The notes under the pieces are model-generated. The model saw only the letters and a list, made by a program, of their open reading frames with translations. It did not search any database and was not told the origin of the DNA. Below, piece after piece: positions 25,594 through 33,283 of a stretch of DNA of 64,000 nt. The position numbers were made by a program, and so were the translations under genes. The stretch is from Desulfuromonadales bacterium (GTDB lineage: Bacteria > Desulfobacterota > Desulfuromonadia > Geobacterales > Pseudopelobacteraceae). Each line of letters starts with the position of its first letter. Within the stretch, counting starts at the first letter, position 1. Location: NCBI GenBank assembly GCA_013349405.1, contig DUZS01000003.1, forward strand, positions 1 through 64,000. Reading direction: 5' to 3'.

Positions 25594-26367
25594 CTAGCGC
25601 ACCTCCTGGGCAAGCCCGATGTAAAAGGCCTGTGGCTTTGTTCCAAACTCATCTTTAAGTACTCCGACACGTTCATTCATGATGAGTTGGGTGATCGGAT
25701 CGTTTTTATCGTGAATATTACCCATCCTGCGGGCTTTGAAGGGGCAGGCGTTGACACAGGCGGAATCAAGGCCCTTGCTGAGGCGGTGATAGCAGAAGGT
25801 GCACTTGTCGGCGACTTTGGCTATGGGGTGGAAAAAACGGGCTCCGTACGGACAGGCCATGATGCAGTAACCGCAGCCGATGCACCAGGTACGATCGACC
25901 AGAACAACACCATCATCCGTTTTATAGGTGGCGCCGACAGGACAGACCTGCGTACAGGCAGGTGATGAACAGTGATTGCACAGCTTGGGGACAAAGAACG
26001 CTTTACCGACATTCGCCTTGTCGATCTCCTGATATTCTCCCCGGCCAAGATCTATGCGGGATTCGGTGAAACCGTCCTGCGCGGCTTTGGGGCTGTCGAC
26101 ATAGCGTTTGTCATCTTTCGTATACACATACCGTTCAACCCAGGTCCGCGACACGTTTGCCTCAAAGGGGACATCATTCTCGGTCTTGCACGCCTTTACG
26201 CAAAAACCGCAGCCAACACACTTGTTGGTGTCAACCAGAAACGCCCATTGAATATCAGGATTCTCTGCGAATACTTTTTTCGGGTCGATCATCGTCAGGG
26301 CCGAAAGCGGCACAGAAGCACCGACAATTACCAGAATAGATTTTTGTAGAAATTCTCGCCTCTCCAT
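25594..26367 (-). CDS. Four-cluster ferredoxin-type electron-transfer subunit, module 2
   Basis: The 257-residue protein starts with a Tat-like signal (MERREFLQKSILVIVGAS). It has four [4Fe-4S] binding groups of the NrfC/DmsB kind: CVGCGFCVKAC (about 50-60), CNHCSSPACTQVC, CIGCGYCIMAC, and CTFC with a later CVNAC. It would pass electrons between the NrfD quinone subunit and the cytochrome, on the outer face of the inner membrane. Its ATG overlaps the stop of the cytochrome gene. Confidence 0.88.
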   Translation of the reverse strand: MERREFLQKSILVIVGASVPLSALTMIDPKKVFAENPDIQWAFLVDTNKCVGCGFCVKACKTENDVPFEANVSRTWVERYVYTKDDKRYVDSPKAAQDGFTESRIDLGRGEYQEIDKANVGKAFFVPKLCNHCSSPACTQVCPVGATYKTDDGVVLVDRTWCIGCGYCIMACPYGARFFHPIAKVADKCTFCYHRLSKGLDSACVNACPFKARRMGNIHDKNDPITQLIMNERVGVLKDEFGTKPQAFYIGLAQEVR

Positions 26368-26930
26368 TATTTCATTCCCTCCAGACTGGGATTATGCGGA
26401 TTGTGGCATTTTACGCACTCAATACCGGTGTTATGAGTTTTTGGGTCGATGCCGGGAATACGATGCCGCTCACTGGTTGCATACGGGAGATTGGTGTGGC
26501 AACGGAGGCAAAGACCACGGCTGCGGTCGATGGTCAGCTTCTCCGGATTGTCAGGATGCTGCATCGCCGGCCCGTGACAATCTTCACAGGGGATTATGCC
26601 GTGCAACTTCTCCGTGCGCACTTTAACAATCTCTCCATGGCATTCGCTGCAGTATTCATGCATCCTCTCACGGCCGGAAACAGAATATTTAGCCGGTTGA
26701 TTTTTCCATTCCGCTTCATTCGAAAAGCGGTGGTAGGAGTACATGAAGCCCCTTTTACCCGAACCAAAATCGTTCGGAACATAGAAGAAGCGAAATACAA
26801 CGATCGCTACGACGAATGCAATGACCACATACAGTGGTCGCCAGACATGACTTTTCACTCTCTCTCCCTCTTGCCACAGTAAAATGGCGGCTGAAATTAC
26901 GTTTATCAGGTCACTGAAAAAACCCGACAT
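26367..26930 (-). CDS. Membrane-anchored tetrahaem c-type cytochrome, module 2
   Basis: The 187-residue protein has an N-terminal membrane anchor (about 32-50) and four CXXCH haem sites: CSECH, CEDCH, CLRCH and CVKCH. The surrounding pattern (SERHRIPGI, HNPHNPSL) resembles the cytochrome of module 1. It probably receives electrons from the FeS subunit and passes them to periplasmic cytochromes. It lies 33 bp after the first NrfD gene. Confidence 0.88.
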   Translation of the reverse strand: MSGFFSDLINVISAAILLWQEGERVKSHVWRPLYVVIAFVVAIVVFRFFYVPNDFGSGKRGFMYSYHRFSNEAEWKNQPAKYSVSGRERMHEYCSECHGEIVKVRTEKLHGIIPCEDCHGPAMQHPDNPEKLTIDRSRGLCLRCHTNLPYATSERHRIPGIDPKTHNTGIECVKCHNPHNPSLEGMK

Positions 26931-26963
26931 GAGATAGAACAGGTTTTACCTTTTTGTCAACAA

Positions 26964-28262
26964 CTAATTTTGAATAACTGCCTCGGGTTGCGATTTGATC
27001 GTGTCCGGCTGCTGGACCAGAAACAGCTGGTCGCCAATGTAAGAACCGACGCCATCATCGGCGACATGGAAATCACCGTTCATGATCGGAATGGCAACCC
27101 GCAGCAGCATGGTGAATACGAGCAGTCCGGTTGCCCAGATGCCCATAGAGAGAAGCAGTTCGATGCCTGTCGGGGCGTATTCGTAAATCTCGTGCAGGAC
27201 ATCAGGGATGAAGCCGGGAATTACCAGTCCCATCCCCTTTTCAATATACACGCCGATGAACACAAGAATGCATCCCATTACCAGGGTCACATTATTTCTG
27301 CGTGTTGCAGGATTGAGGAAGAGGACAAAAGCGGTAATGTTAAAGATCATTGCCGTCCAGATCCAGGGGACCAGTGCTGAATGGCCATGAAGACCCTGAA
27401 AAAGATACTGTACGGGAGCCAGGTGAACCGACCCGGTATAATATTCCTTGAACAGCTCCGCACCAAGCAGGAGCAGGTTGATGAATATGGCATAGGCGAT
27501 TATTTCGGCAACCTTCTGAATCGCCTCGTCCTCAATTTTGAATTTTGTGTATTTGCGCACCAGAAAAAAGATGAGAATCATAAAGGCCGGTCCGGAACAG
27601 AATGCCGAGGCAAGAAAGCGCGGCACAAGTATTGAGGAGTTCCAGAAAGGTCTGGCACCAAGACCGTTGTAAAGAAACGCCGTCACGGTGTGAATCGATA
27701 TTGCTGAAGGAATTGAAAGCAACAGCAGGGGAGTAGTTATATTTTTGTTAGGCTCGCGCTTGTAGTATTTGTTGTAAAGAATAAACACCGCAACCGTGAG
27801 GTTTATCATCAGGTAGGTGTTAAGCACGACGACGTCCCATGCCAGGAGCGACTGGGGAAAATTGAGCAGACCGATTTTGGGAATCAGGTGCCAGAAGCGC
27901 TCGGGGTGACCGATATCCACCGTAACAAACATCAGGCACATGACAATAGCCGACACTGCCAGCAACTCTCCGAGGACCGCGATCTCCTTGATCGGTTTCC
28001 AGTGGTAGACATAGGCAGGAATCACCAGCAGGACTGCCGCAGCCGCAACTCCGACCAGAAACGTGAAGTTGGAGATGTAAAATCCCCATGAGACCTGATC
28101 TCTCATATTGGTGACAATAAGACCTTCACTCAGCTGTTGAGCGTATGCAAAAGCACCGATGGTTATCAAACTGAGCAGGAAAAGAACCCAGCAGTAGTAG
28201 GCCTTGCTCCCCTTGGAAATCAGAACCAGTGTCCCCATATAAAAATGCCAGATGTTTTTCAT
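26964..28262 (-). CDS. NrfD/PsrC-type quinone-binding membrane subunit, module 1
   Basis: A 432-residue polytopic protein with about ten helices, same family as the subunit at 24290. Notable segments are WGFYISNFTFLVGVAAAAVL (about 59-78) and DIGHPERFWHLIPKIGLLNF (about 116-135), which resembles the quinone-site region of NrfD/ActC proteins. It differs clearly from the other copy, so the duplication, if it is one, is old. It lies 19 bp after the FeS gene of its module. Confidence 0.85.
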   Translation of the reverse strand: MKNIWHFYMGTLVLISKGSKAYYCWVLFLLSLITIGAFAYAQQLSEGLIVTNMRDQVSWGFYISNFTFLVGVAAAAVLLVIPAYVYHWKPIKEIAVLGELLAVSAIVMCLMFVTVDIGHPERFWHLIPKIGLLNFPQSLLAWDVVVLNTYLMINLTVAVFILYNKYYKREPNKNITTPLLLLSIPSAISIHTVTAFLYNGLGARPFWNSSILVPRFLASAFCSGPAFMILIFFLVRKYTKFKIEDEAIQKVAEIIAYAIFINLLLLGAELFKEYYTGSVHLAPVQYLFQGLHGHSALVPWIWTAMIFNITAFVLFLNPATRRNNVTLVMGCILVFIGVYIEKGMGLVIPGFIPDVLHEIYEYAPTGIELLLSMGIWATGLLVFTMLLRVAIPIMNGDFHVADDGVGSYIGDQLFLVQQPDTIKSQPEAVIQN

Positions 28263-28281
28263 GGATGCTCCCTGACGCGAA

Positions 28282-29208
28282 TTAGGTTGCGTAAAAGTAG
28301 TAAAACTTGGGTTGCGTGTTCAGGTCTTCCTTGAAGATGAATACTCGTTTATTTTCGATCAGGTAGCGCATTTCACTTTCGGGATCAAGCAGATTACCGA
28401 ATTTGCGGGCTCCGACAGGGCAGATTTCTGCGCACGCAGGATAACGGCCCGGTTGTTCGCGGGTTCGCTGAATACAGAAGGTACATTTCTCCACAACCCC
28501 TTTCGGGCGGGGACGATTGCCGAGATAATGCGTATTGGGATTAATTTCATTGGCGGGGACCGACGGTTTGGCCCAGTTGAAGTGCCGGGCACCATACGGG
28601 CAGGCTGCCATGCAGTAACGGCAGCCGATACACCAGTTATAATCGACAACGACAATCCCGTCATTTTCCTTCCAGGTGGCCTGCACCGGACAGACCTTGG
28701 TGCAGGGAGGCTTCTCGCACTGCTGGCACTGAACAGGCATGTAGAAATGCCCCTTTTCCGGAACCTTTTCAGGGTTGTAATAGTGCTCGGCATGTGACAG
28801 GTCAATGCCCTTTTCCTTGTCCAATTGCATAACCCGGATCCAGTGGATTTGCGGAGTGCGTGACTGGTTATTCTCCTTAACGCAGGCGTACACACAGCGA
28901 CGACAGCCGATGCAGCGTGACAGGTCAAGGCCGTACCCATAGCGGACCCCTTCAATCGGCGGGGTCGTCTTGACGGTGACCTGCTTGGCGTACTGTTTAC
29001 TGTAATCCTTTTCCAGGCGGGCTATAACCCCTTTAAGCTCCTCTTTCGAGAGTTCACGAAAATGCTTCTGAAAAAATTCCTCCCAGACGGACGCCGATGC
29101 CTCTCTGCCAGGCATGGCGATAAGACCGATCCCGGCAGCCAGACCTTTCAACATTTTGCGGCGGGACTTATGCAGGACGTGACTATCACATTTTTTAATG
29201 TCTGACAT
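28282..29208 (-). CDS. Four-cluster ferredoxin-type electron-transfer subunit, module 1
   Basis: The 308-residue protein has a twin-arginine signal (SRRKMLKGLAAGIGLIAMPG) and four [4Fe-4S] groups: CIGCRRCVYAC (about 99-109), CQQCEKPPCTKVC, CIGCRYCMAAC, and CTFC with CAEIC. A spacer of about 50 residues, rich in charged residues, lies between the signal and the first cluster and is missing in module 2. It should sit on the periplasmic side and connect the NrfD subunit to the cytochrome. Confidence 0.88.
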   Translation of the reverse strand: MSDIKKCDSHVLHKSRRKMLKGLAAGIGLIAMPGREASASVWEEFFQKHFRELSKEELKGVIARLEKDYSKQYAKQVTVKTTPPIEGVRYGYGLDLSRCIGCRRCVYACVKENNQSRTPQIHWIRVMQLDKEKGIDLSHAEHYYNPEKVPEKGHFYMPVQCQQCEKPPCTKVCPVQATWKENDGIVVVDYNWCIGCRYCMAACPYGARHFNWAKPSVPANEINPNTHYLGNRPRPKGVVEKCTFCIQRTREQPGRYPACAEICPVGARKFGNLLDPESEMRYLIENKRVFIFKEDLNTQPKFYYFYAT

Positions 29209-29245
29209 GAATCGTGCTCCCTGAGGTAATAAAATTTTTTCTGAT

Positions 29246-29863
29246 TCAGTGACCGGTTTTTCCCGGCCTGTCCGGTGGCGGAAGAGGTTTCAGCGCCTTA
29301 AACTTCGGATCGTGCGGGTTGTGGCAGTGAACACAGAGCAGATACTGTTTGTCGCCATTCCAGTCGCCGGTTCGCCTGCCGTGAACACCCACTTTCCAGT
29401 CGCGGAATTTATCGCCATGACATTGGCCGCACAGCCTGAACGACTCGGTAAAATCAACCAGTTCGCCTGAGACCAGCCGTAATTTGTCCCGATTGACCAG
29501 GTTGTGGCAGTCCGTACACCAGCGTTGGCTTTCAGCATGATGAAGCACTATTTCGGTATGATATTCGGTAAGGGCCCGGGGCTGCGGATTAGGCTTCATA
29601 AACTTGTGGCACTGACTGCAGGGGAAAGCCCCCTCAGTAAAAGGGGGGCGAGGCACGGCAAAGATTTTTTCCTTCGGCCGGTTCTTTATATCGTAAACAG
29701 GCTGCACCTGCTGTTCGGCAGCAGATTTATCTGTGACAATCAATTGCCCGGAGCGGTCGAATTCTTTTACCTTGGCGGCAGACACGAGTCCCGCCGACAG
29801 AAACAAAACTGACAACATGCCGAGTAAAACAAACGTGGGACGAGCAATACACAAAATTTTCAT
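29246..29863 (-). CDS. Periplasmic tetrahaem c-type cytochrome, first gene of the operon
   Basis: The 205-residue protein has a signal peptide (about 1-29) and four CXXCH haem sites: CSQCH, CTDCH, CGQCH and CVHCH. Extra histidines (EYHTEIVLHHAE, VGVHGRR) can act as distal ligands. The closing CHNPHDPKF pattern matches the CHNPHNPSL of module 2. It leads the six-gene operon, about 95 bp downstream of a good promoter. Confidence 0.88.
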   Translation of the reverse strand: MKILCIARPTFVLLGMLSVLFLSAGLVSAAKVKEFDRSGQLIVTDKSAAEQQVQPVYDIKNRPKEKIFAVPRPPFTEGAFPCSQCHKFMKPNPQPRALTEYHTEIVLHHAESQRWCTDCHNLVNRDKLRLVSGELVDFTESFRLCGQCHGDKFRDWKVGVHGRRTGDWNGDKQYLLCVHCHNPHDPKFKALKPLPPPDRPGKTGH

Positions 29864-29957
29864 CTCAACCTCAATGTCGTTTTAGTATGTTGGAAGCTAC
29901 CCTGTGTAACAAGGCCAGAGTTTGAATTATTCCGATTAAACTTTCTTTTGCAGTGTA

Positions 29958-29986
29958 GTGATATGAAAGTCCAGGGAATTTGTCAA
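29958..29986 (-). promoter_or_regulatory. Sigma-70-type promoter of the respiratory operon
   Basis: On the minus strand, perfect TTGACA (29986-29981), a 17-bp spacer and TATCAC (29963-29958, 4 of 6 bases) stand about 95 bp before the first cytochrome ATG. The leader is about 90 nt. I see no c-di-GMP riboswitch in it. Confidence 0.6.
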
Positions 29987-30134
29987 CACAAAAACGGTTT
30001 TACAATACGTGGTTTTGTCAGTTGGTTTATGTATATGGATCGATTGTTTACTATTGCAAACAACCTTGCTTACAGTGTATGAATAGCAGCACTGTGAACT
30101 ATCAATGTATTCAGGTATTAACGGAGGCTTTTGT

Positions 30135-30455
30135 ATGAACCGATTTACGGCGGGTATGGTAGCGGTAATCACTGTTTTGGGTGTGAATTCTGTTCAGGCG
30201 ATCCAGCCGGGAAAAACGGTCACGTGGGACACACCCATGGGCAAAGTTACCTTCGACGGCAAAAACCATGCTGACGCAAAGGTTGGGTGCCTTGATTGTC
30301 ATTCTAAAATCTTTAAAATGAAGAAAGGTTCTAACACGTTTACAATGGCCGATATAAATGCGGGCAAATTCTGCGGTAAATGCCACAACGGCAAGCGGGC
30401 ATTTGCGTCAAATGATCCGGACAATTGTGCAATATGTCACAGCAAGAAGAAGTAA
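30135..30455 (+). CDS. Trihaem c7-type cytochrome
   Basis: A small periplasmic cytochrome (106 residues) with a signal peptide (MNRFTAGMVAVITVLGVNSV) and three haem sites: CLDCH, CGKCH and CAICH. The KVTFDGKNHADAKVG segment before the first site is typical of the short trihaem c7 family common in Geobacter. Such proteins shuttle electrons across the periplasm. The ATG at 30135 follows GGAGG. It is divergent from the respiratory operon, a likely partner. Confidence 0.85.
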   Translation: MNRFTAGMVAVITVLGVNSVQAIQPGKTVTWDTPMGKVTFDGKNHADAKVGCLDCHSKIFKMKKGSNTFTMADINAGKFCGKCHNGKRAFASNDPDNCAICHSKKK

Positions 30456-30519
30456 TGACTATCCGTTCCACTTAGGTTTAGTACCCTCCGGGTCATCAAA
30501 TAAAAAAGGAGTAAAATAC

Positions 30520-30996
30520 ATGCGAATACTTGCCATTCTGTTGGGAACACTGTTTTTGGGGGTACTGTTGTCAGATGTTGTTATCGCTGAGGAAAGAGCA
30601 ACAAAAGAGGAATGCATCGCCATGACCAAAGCCGCTTCAAAGATGCTTGAAGCTGACAAAGCGGCAGGCATTAAGGAAATCAACAACCCGAAAGGAAAAT
30701 TTGTCTGGAAAGACTCATACGTCTTTCTTATGGACAAAAGCGGCAAGATGCTGGCTCACCCATTCATTCCCGAGCTAATGAAAAAAGATACCCTGCTTAA
30801 CGAGGCCGATAAAAATCAAGTGAAACCTAAAAAAATATTCGCGGAGTTTGTTGATGTGGCATTTAATAACGGCGAAGGGTGGGTTGATTACAAATGGCCG
30901 AAGCCGAATAAGAAGGTACCGTCAGATAAATTCACCTTCATACATCGGGTCGGCTGGACGGATATGCTCGTAGGTGCTGGTACGTACTCCAAATAG
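30520..30996 (+). CDS. Exported single-Cache-domain protein
   Basis: The 158-residue protein has a signal peptide (MRILAILLGTLFLGVLLSDV) and a compact ligand-binding domain with YVFLMDKSGKMLAHPF (about 69-84), a classic Cache/PAS-like extracellular sensor strand. A C-terminal WVDYKWPKPNKK segment and FTFIHRVGWTDMLVGAGTY follow. There is no signalling output domain, so it is a free periplasmic binding protein. The start at 30520 follows AAAAGGAG. It is 64 bp after the trihaem cytochrome gene. Confidence 0.75.
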   Translation: MRILAILLGTLFLGVLLSDVVIAEERATKEECIAMTKAASKMLEADKAAGIKEINNPKGKFVWKDSYVFLMDKSGKMLAHPFIPELMKKDTLLNEADKNQVKPKKIFAEFVDVAFNNGEGWVDYKWPKPNKKVPSDKFTFIHRVGWTDMLVGAGTYSK

Positions 30997-31015
30997 ATTT
31001 ATCTGCATTTCCTGC

Positions 31016-31053
31016 TTGACAAGTTTTGAAATAGTATTAAGATAAATCTTATC
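31016..31053 (+). promoter_or_regulatory. Promoter with overlapping dyad, ahead of the 20-codon gene
   Basis: Perfect TTGACA (31016-31021), 16-bp spacer, TAAGAT (31038-31043, 4 of 6 bases). The -10 is the left arm of a perfect dyad, TAAGAT-AA-ATCTTA (31038-31051), which continues to GATAAATCTTATC (31041-31053). The 19 bp ending at 31053 match the E. coli Fur consensus at about 13 positions, so an iron or other repressor site is possible but unproven. Confidence 0.55.
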
Positions 31054-31093
31054 CTGTTAGGAATTAAATATTTCGTGAAAGGAGACCCTGCCA

Positions 31094-31156
31094 ATGTGGA
31101 CTGCAAGATTTAAGATTCGCCCGGTTTCTCACTGCAAAGAGGGTTGCCCTAGTTAG
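31094..31156 (+). CDS. 20-residue Cys-containing peptide gene
   Basis: A 21-codon reading frame starts at an ATG with a strong AAAGGAG site 9 bp ahead. It codes for a basic, aromatic N-terminus (MWTARFKIRP) and a C-terminus with HCKEGCPS, that is one His and two Cys in an HCx3C pattern. It has its own promoter (31016) and terminator (31187-31227), so it is a separate transcript of about 175 nt. I do not recognise it. Options are a metal-binding microprotein, a precursor of a modified peptide, a leader peptide, or chance coding within a small RNA. Confidence 0.5.
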   Translation: MWTARFKIRPVSHCKEGCPS

Positions 31157-31179
31157 CCCGCCACCGGACGGTTGCGGGC
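31156..31179 (+). other. Hairpin at the peptide stop codon
   Basis: GCCCGC (31156-31161) pairs with GCGGGC (31174-31179); the inner ACCG/CGGT extends the stem. It begins on the last base of the TAG stop, 8 bp before the terminator hairpin, so the transcript ends in two stacked stem-loops. Confidence 0.55.
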
Positions 31180-31186
31180 GTTCAGC

Positions 31187-31227
31187 AAAAAGGTCCCGCT
31201 GTCATCAGACAGGGGGACCTTTTTTTA
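31187..31227. terminator. Strong bidirectional terminator
   Basis: AAAAAGGTCCC plus CTGTC pair with GACAG plus GGGACCTTTTTTT around an ATCA loop. T-runs follow the stem on both strands. It separates the peptide gene from the export operon at 31303. Confidence 0.85.
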
Positions 31228-31302
31228 TGTGCGTCGGCGTTTATCTGTTATGATGCCGGTCGCATATAATTCACCGTTACGACGTTACCGAAAGAGAGCC
31301 GC

Positions 31303-32565
31303 ATGAAAAAATACCTCATTATTCTGGCCATTGTCCTTGCCATTAGCAGCATGCTCGGTTTTTTATACTACACTAAAAAGCCTGAAATCAGCTACAAGAC
31401 TGCAAAAATAGAGCGCGGCACGATTATCTCGAATGTCGCCGCCACCGGCAATCTTTCGGCGGTTACGACTGTCCAGGTCGGTACCCAGGTGTCAGGCACG
31501 ATTCAGAAACTCTCCGTTGATTTCAACTCACGGGTCAAAAAAGGGCAGGCGATCGCCGAGATCGACCCGTCGCTGTTCAATGCTTCTGTGCAACAGTCGC
31601 AGGGAAATTATTTCAGCGCCGAAGCCAATCTTCAGAAAGCAAAAATAGCTCTGATCGATGCGGAGCGGACCTTCAAGCGGAACAAACAGATGCTCGCAGA
31701 CGGTATAATTTCGCAGGGAGATTATGACGCCGCAGAGACCACGCTGAACTCCTCTAAAGCATCAGTTACGGGTGCAGAAGGGGCCCTTGCCCAGGCGCGC
31801 GGTTCCCTTATGCAGGCGCAAACCAACCTCCGTTATTCTGTCATCCGTTCACCGGTGGACGGCGTGGTCATATCGCGCGCTGTTGACGTCGGCCAGACTG
31901 TTGCCGCTTCATTTTCGACACCAACGCTGTTCACCATTGCTCAGGATCTGACCAAAATGCAGATCGAGGTTAGTGTTGATGAGGCTGACATCAGCCGTAT
32001 TCAGCTCCATCAGAAAGCCAGCTTTACCGTAGATTCCTATCCTGAGCAGACTTTCCGCGGCACTGTCATCCAGATTCGGACGGCTCCGGTCATTACCCAG
32101 AATGTCGTTACTTATGTAGTTGTGGTCAGCGTCGATAACAGCGACATGAAGCTGAAACCGGGCATGACCGCCAACGTATCCGTTGAAGTTGCGAAAAAGG
32201 ATGATGTTCTCAAACTGCCGCCGGCAGCACTGCGCTTCAAGCCGAAAGCAAAGGGTGATGAACCGAAGGAGAAGGTTGGCGGGGAACATGCCGGAGCTTC
32301 CGGCCAGCGCTCAACTGGCGGCATGCCTGGCGGGGGCGGCAAGGGTGGCCCCGGCAAAGCCAGGGAGCGAAGTCTGCAGGTATATCTGCTTACGAATGGT
32401 AAGCCGGCTGCAACGCCGGTAAAAACCGGCTTAGCCAACAACAGCAGTATCGAATTGGTCGAGAGCAGTCTCAAAGAAGGCGATGAGGTTATTGTCGAGC
32501 AGGTCGGCGGAGATGCGAAGAAAAAGGCCGGAGCGGGCGCTTCACCGATGGGGCCGCGTTTCTAG
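31303..32565 (+). CDS. MacA-like periplasmic adaptor (membrane-fusion protein)
   Basis: The 420-residue protein is an inner-membrane-anchored adaptor. It has one N-terminal helix (about 5-24), a biotinyl-lipoyl-like half (TVQVGTQVSGTIQKLSVDFN), an alpha-hairpin of coiled coil (about 95-165), then the second half VIRSPVDGVVISRAVDVGQTV and barrel domains. A Gly/Pro-rich low-complexity stretch (about 325-365) is inserted before the last domain. With the next two genes it forms a MacAB-type export system. The cargo is unknown; no outer-membrane TolC gene is adjacent. Confidence 0.85.
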   Translation: MKKYLIILAIVLAISSMLGFLYYTKKPEISYKTAKIERGTIISNVAATGNLSAVTTVQVGTQVSGTIQKLSVDFNSRVKKGQAIAEIDPSLFNASVQQSQGNYFSAEANLQKAKIALIDAERTFKRNKQMLADGIISQGDYDAAETTLNSSKASVTGAEGALAQARGSLMQAQTNLRYSVIRSPVDGVVISRAVDVGQTVAASFSTPTLFTIAQDLTKMQIEVSVDEADISRIQLHQKASFTVDSYPEQTFRGTVIQIRTAPVITQNVVTYVVVVSVDNSDMKLKPGMTANVSVEVAKKDDVLKLPPAALRFKPKAKGDEPKEKVGGEHAGASGQRSTGGMPGGGGKGGPGKARERSLQVYLLTNGKPAATPVKTGLANNSSIELVESSLKEGDEVIVEQVGGDAKKKAGAGASPMGPRF

Positions 32566-33279
32566 ATGAGCAGCGTCATTTCCTTAACAGATATCCGCCG
32601 GATCTTCATCATGGGTGACCAGCAGTTCGAAGCACTTAAAGGGATTTCCTTCGACATCGCTCCCGGCGAGTTTGTCGCTATCATGGGGGCGTCCGGCAGC
32701 GGTAAATCAACCGGTATGAATATTCTCGGTTGTCTGGATCGTCAGACCTCCGGCCGCTATCTTCTCGATGGCGTTGATGTCGGGGGAATGACAACCGACC
32801 AATTGGCCGATATCCGTAATAAAAAGCTCGGCTTTGTTTTTCAGGGTTTCAACCTGTTGGCCCGCACTCCGGCGATTGAGAATGTCGAACTGCCACTGGT
32901 GTACGCCGGCCTCCACTCGAAAGAGCGCCGGCAGAAGGCACTGATTGCCATGGAGCAGGTCGGGCTTTCCGGCAAGGAGAATAATCACCCGAGCCAGCTA
33001 TCGGGCGGCCAGCAGCAGCGTGTCGCCATCGCCCGTGCCCTGGTTAACAATCCCGCCGTTATTCTGGCCGATGAACCGACCGGCAACCTTGACAGCAGCA
33101 CGACCGAGGAGATTATGGGGCTCTTTACCACCCTCAACCGGCAAGGAATAACCATTATCATGGTTACCCATGAACATGATGTCGCGGCGTACGCCGGGCG
33201 GCAGATAACCTTCAAGGATGGCCGCATTATTTCTGATCTTCAGACCAGTCAGACGAGTCAGACTCGTCTGAAGGCATAA
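32566..33279 (+). CDS. MacB/LolD-type ABC transporter ATPase
   Basis: The 237-residue ATPase shows Walker A GASGSGKST (about 40-48), the Q-loop VFQGFNLL, signature LSGGQQQRVAIARAL (about 144-158), Walker B VILADEPTGNLD and the switch His in MVTHEHD. The residue after Walker A is Gly (KSTGMNIL) where most relatives have Leu. It energises the permease that follows. It starts at the base after the adaptor stop, so translation is coupled. Confidence 0.9.
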   Translation: MSSVISLTDIRRIFIMGDQQFEALKGISFDIAPGEFVAIMGASGSGKSTGMNILGCLDRQTSGRYLLDGVDVGGMTTDQLADIRNKKLGFVFQGFNLLARTPAIENVELPLVYAGLHSKERRQKALIAMEQVGLSGKENNHPSQLSGGQQQRVAIARALVNNPAVILADEPTGNLDSSTTEEIMGLFTTLNRQGITIIMVTHEHDVAAYAGRQITFKDGRIISDLQTSQTSQTRLKA

Positions 33280-33283
33280 CTGC

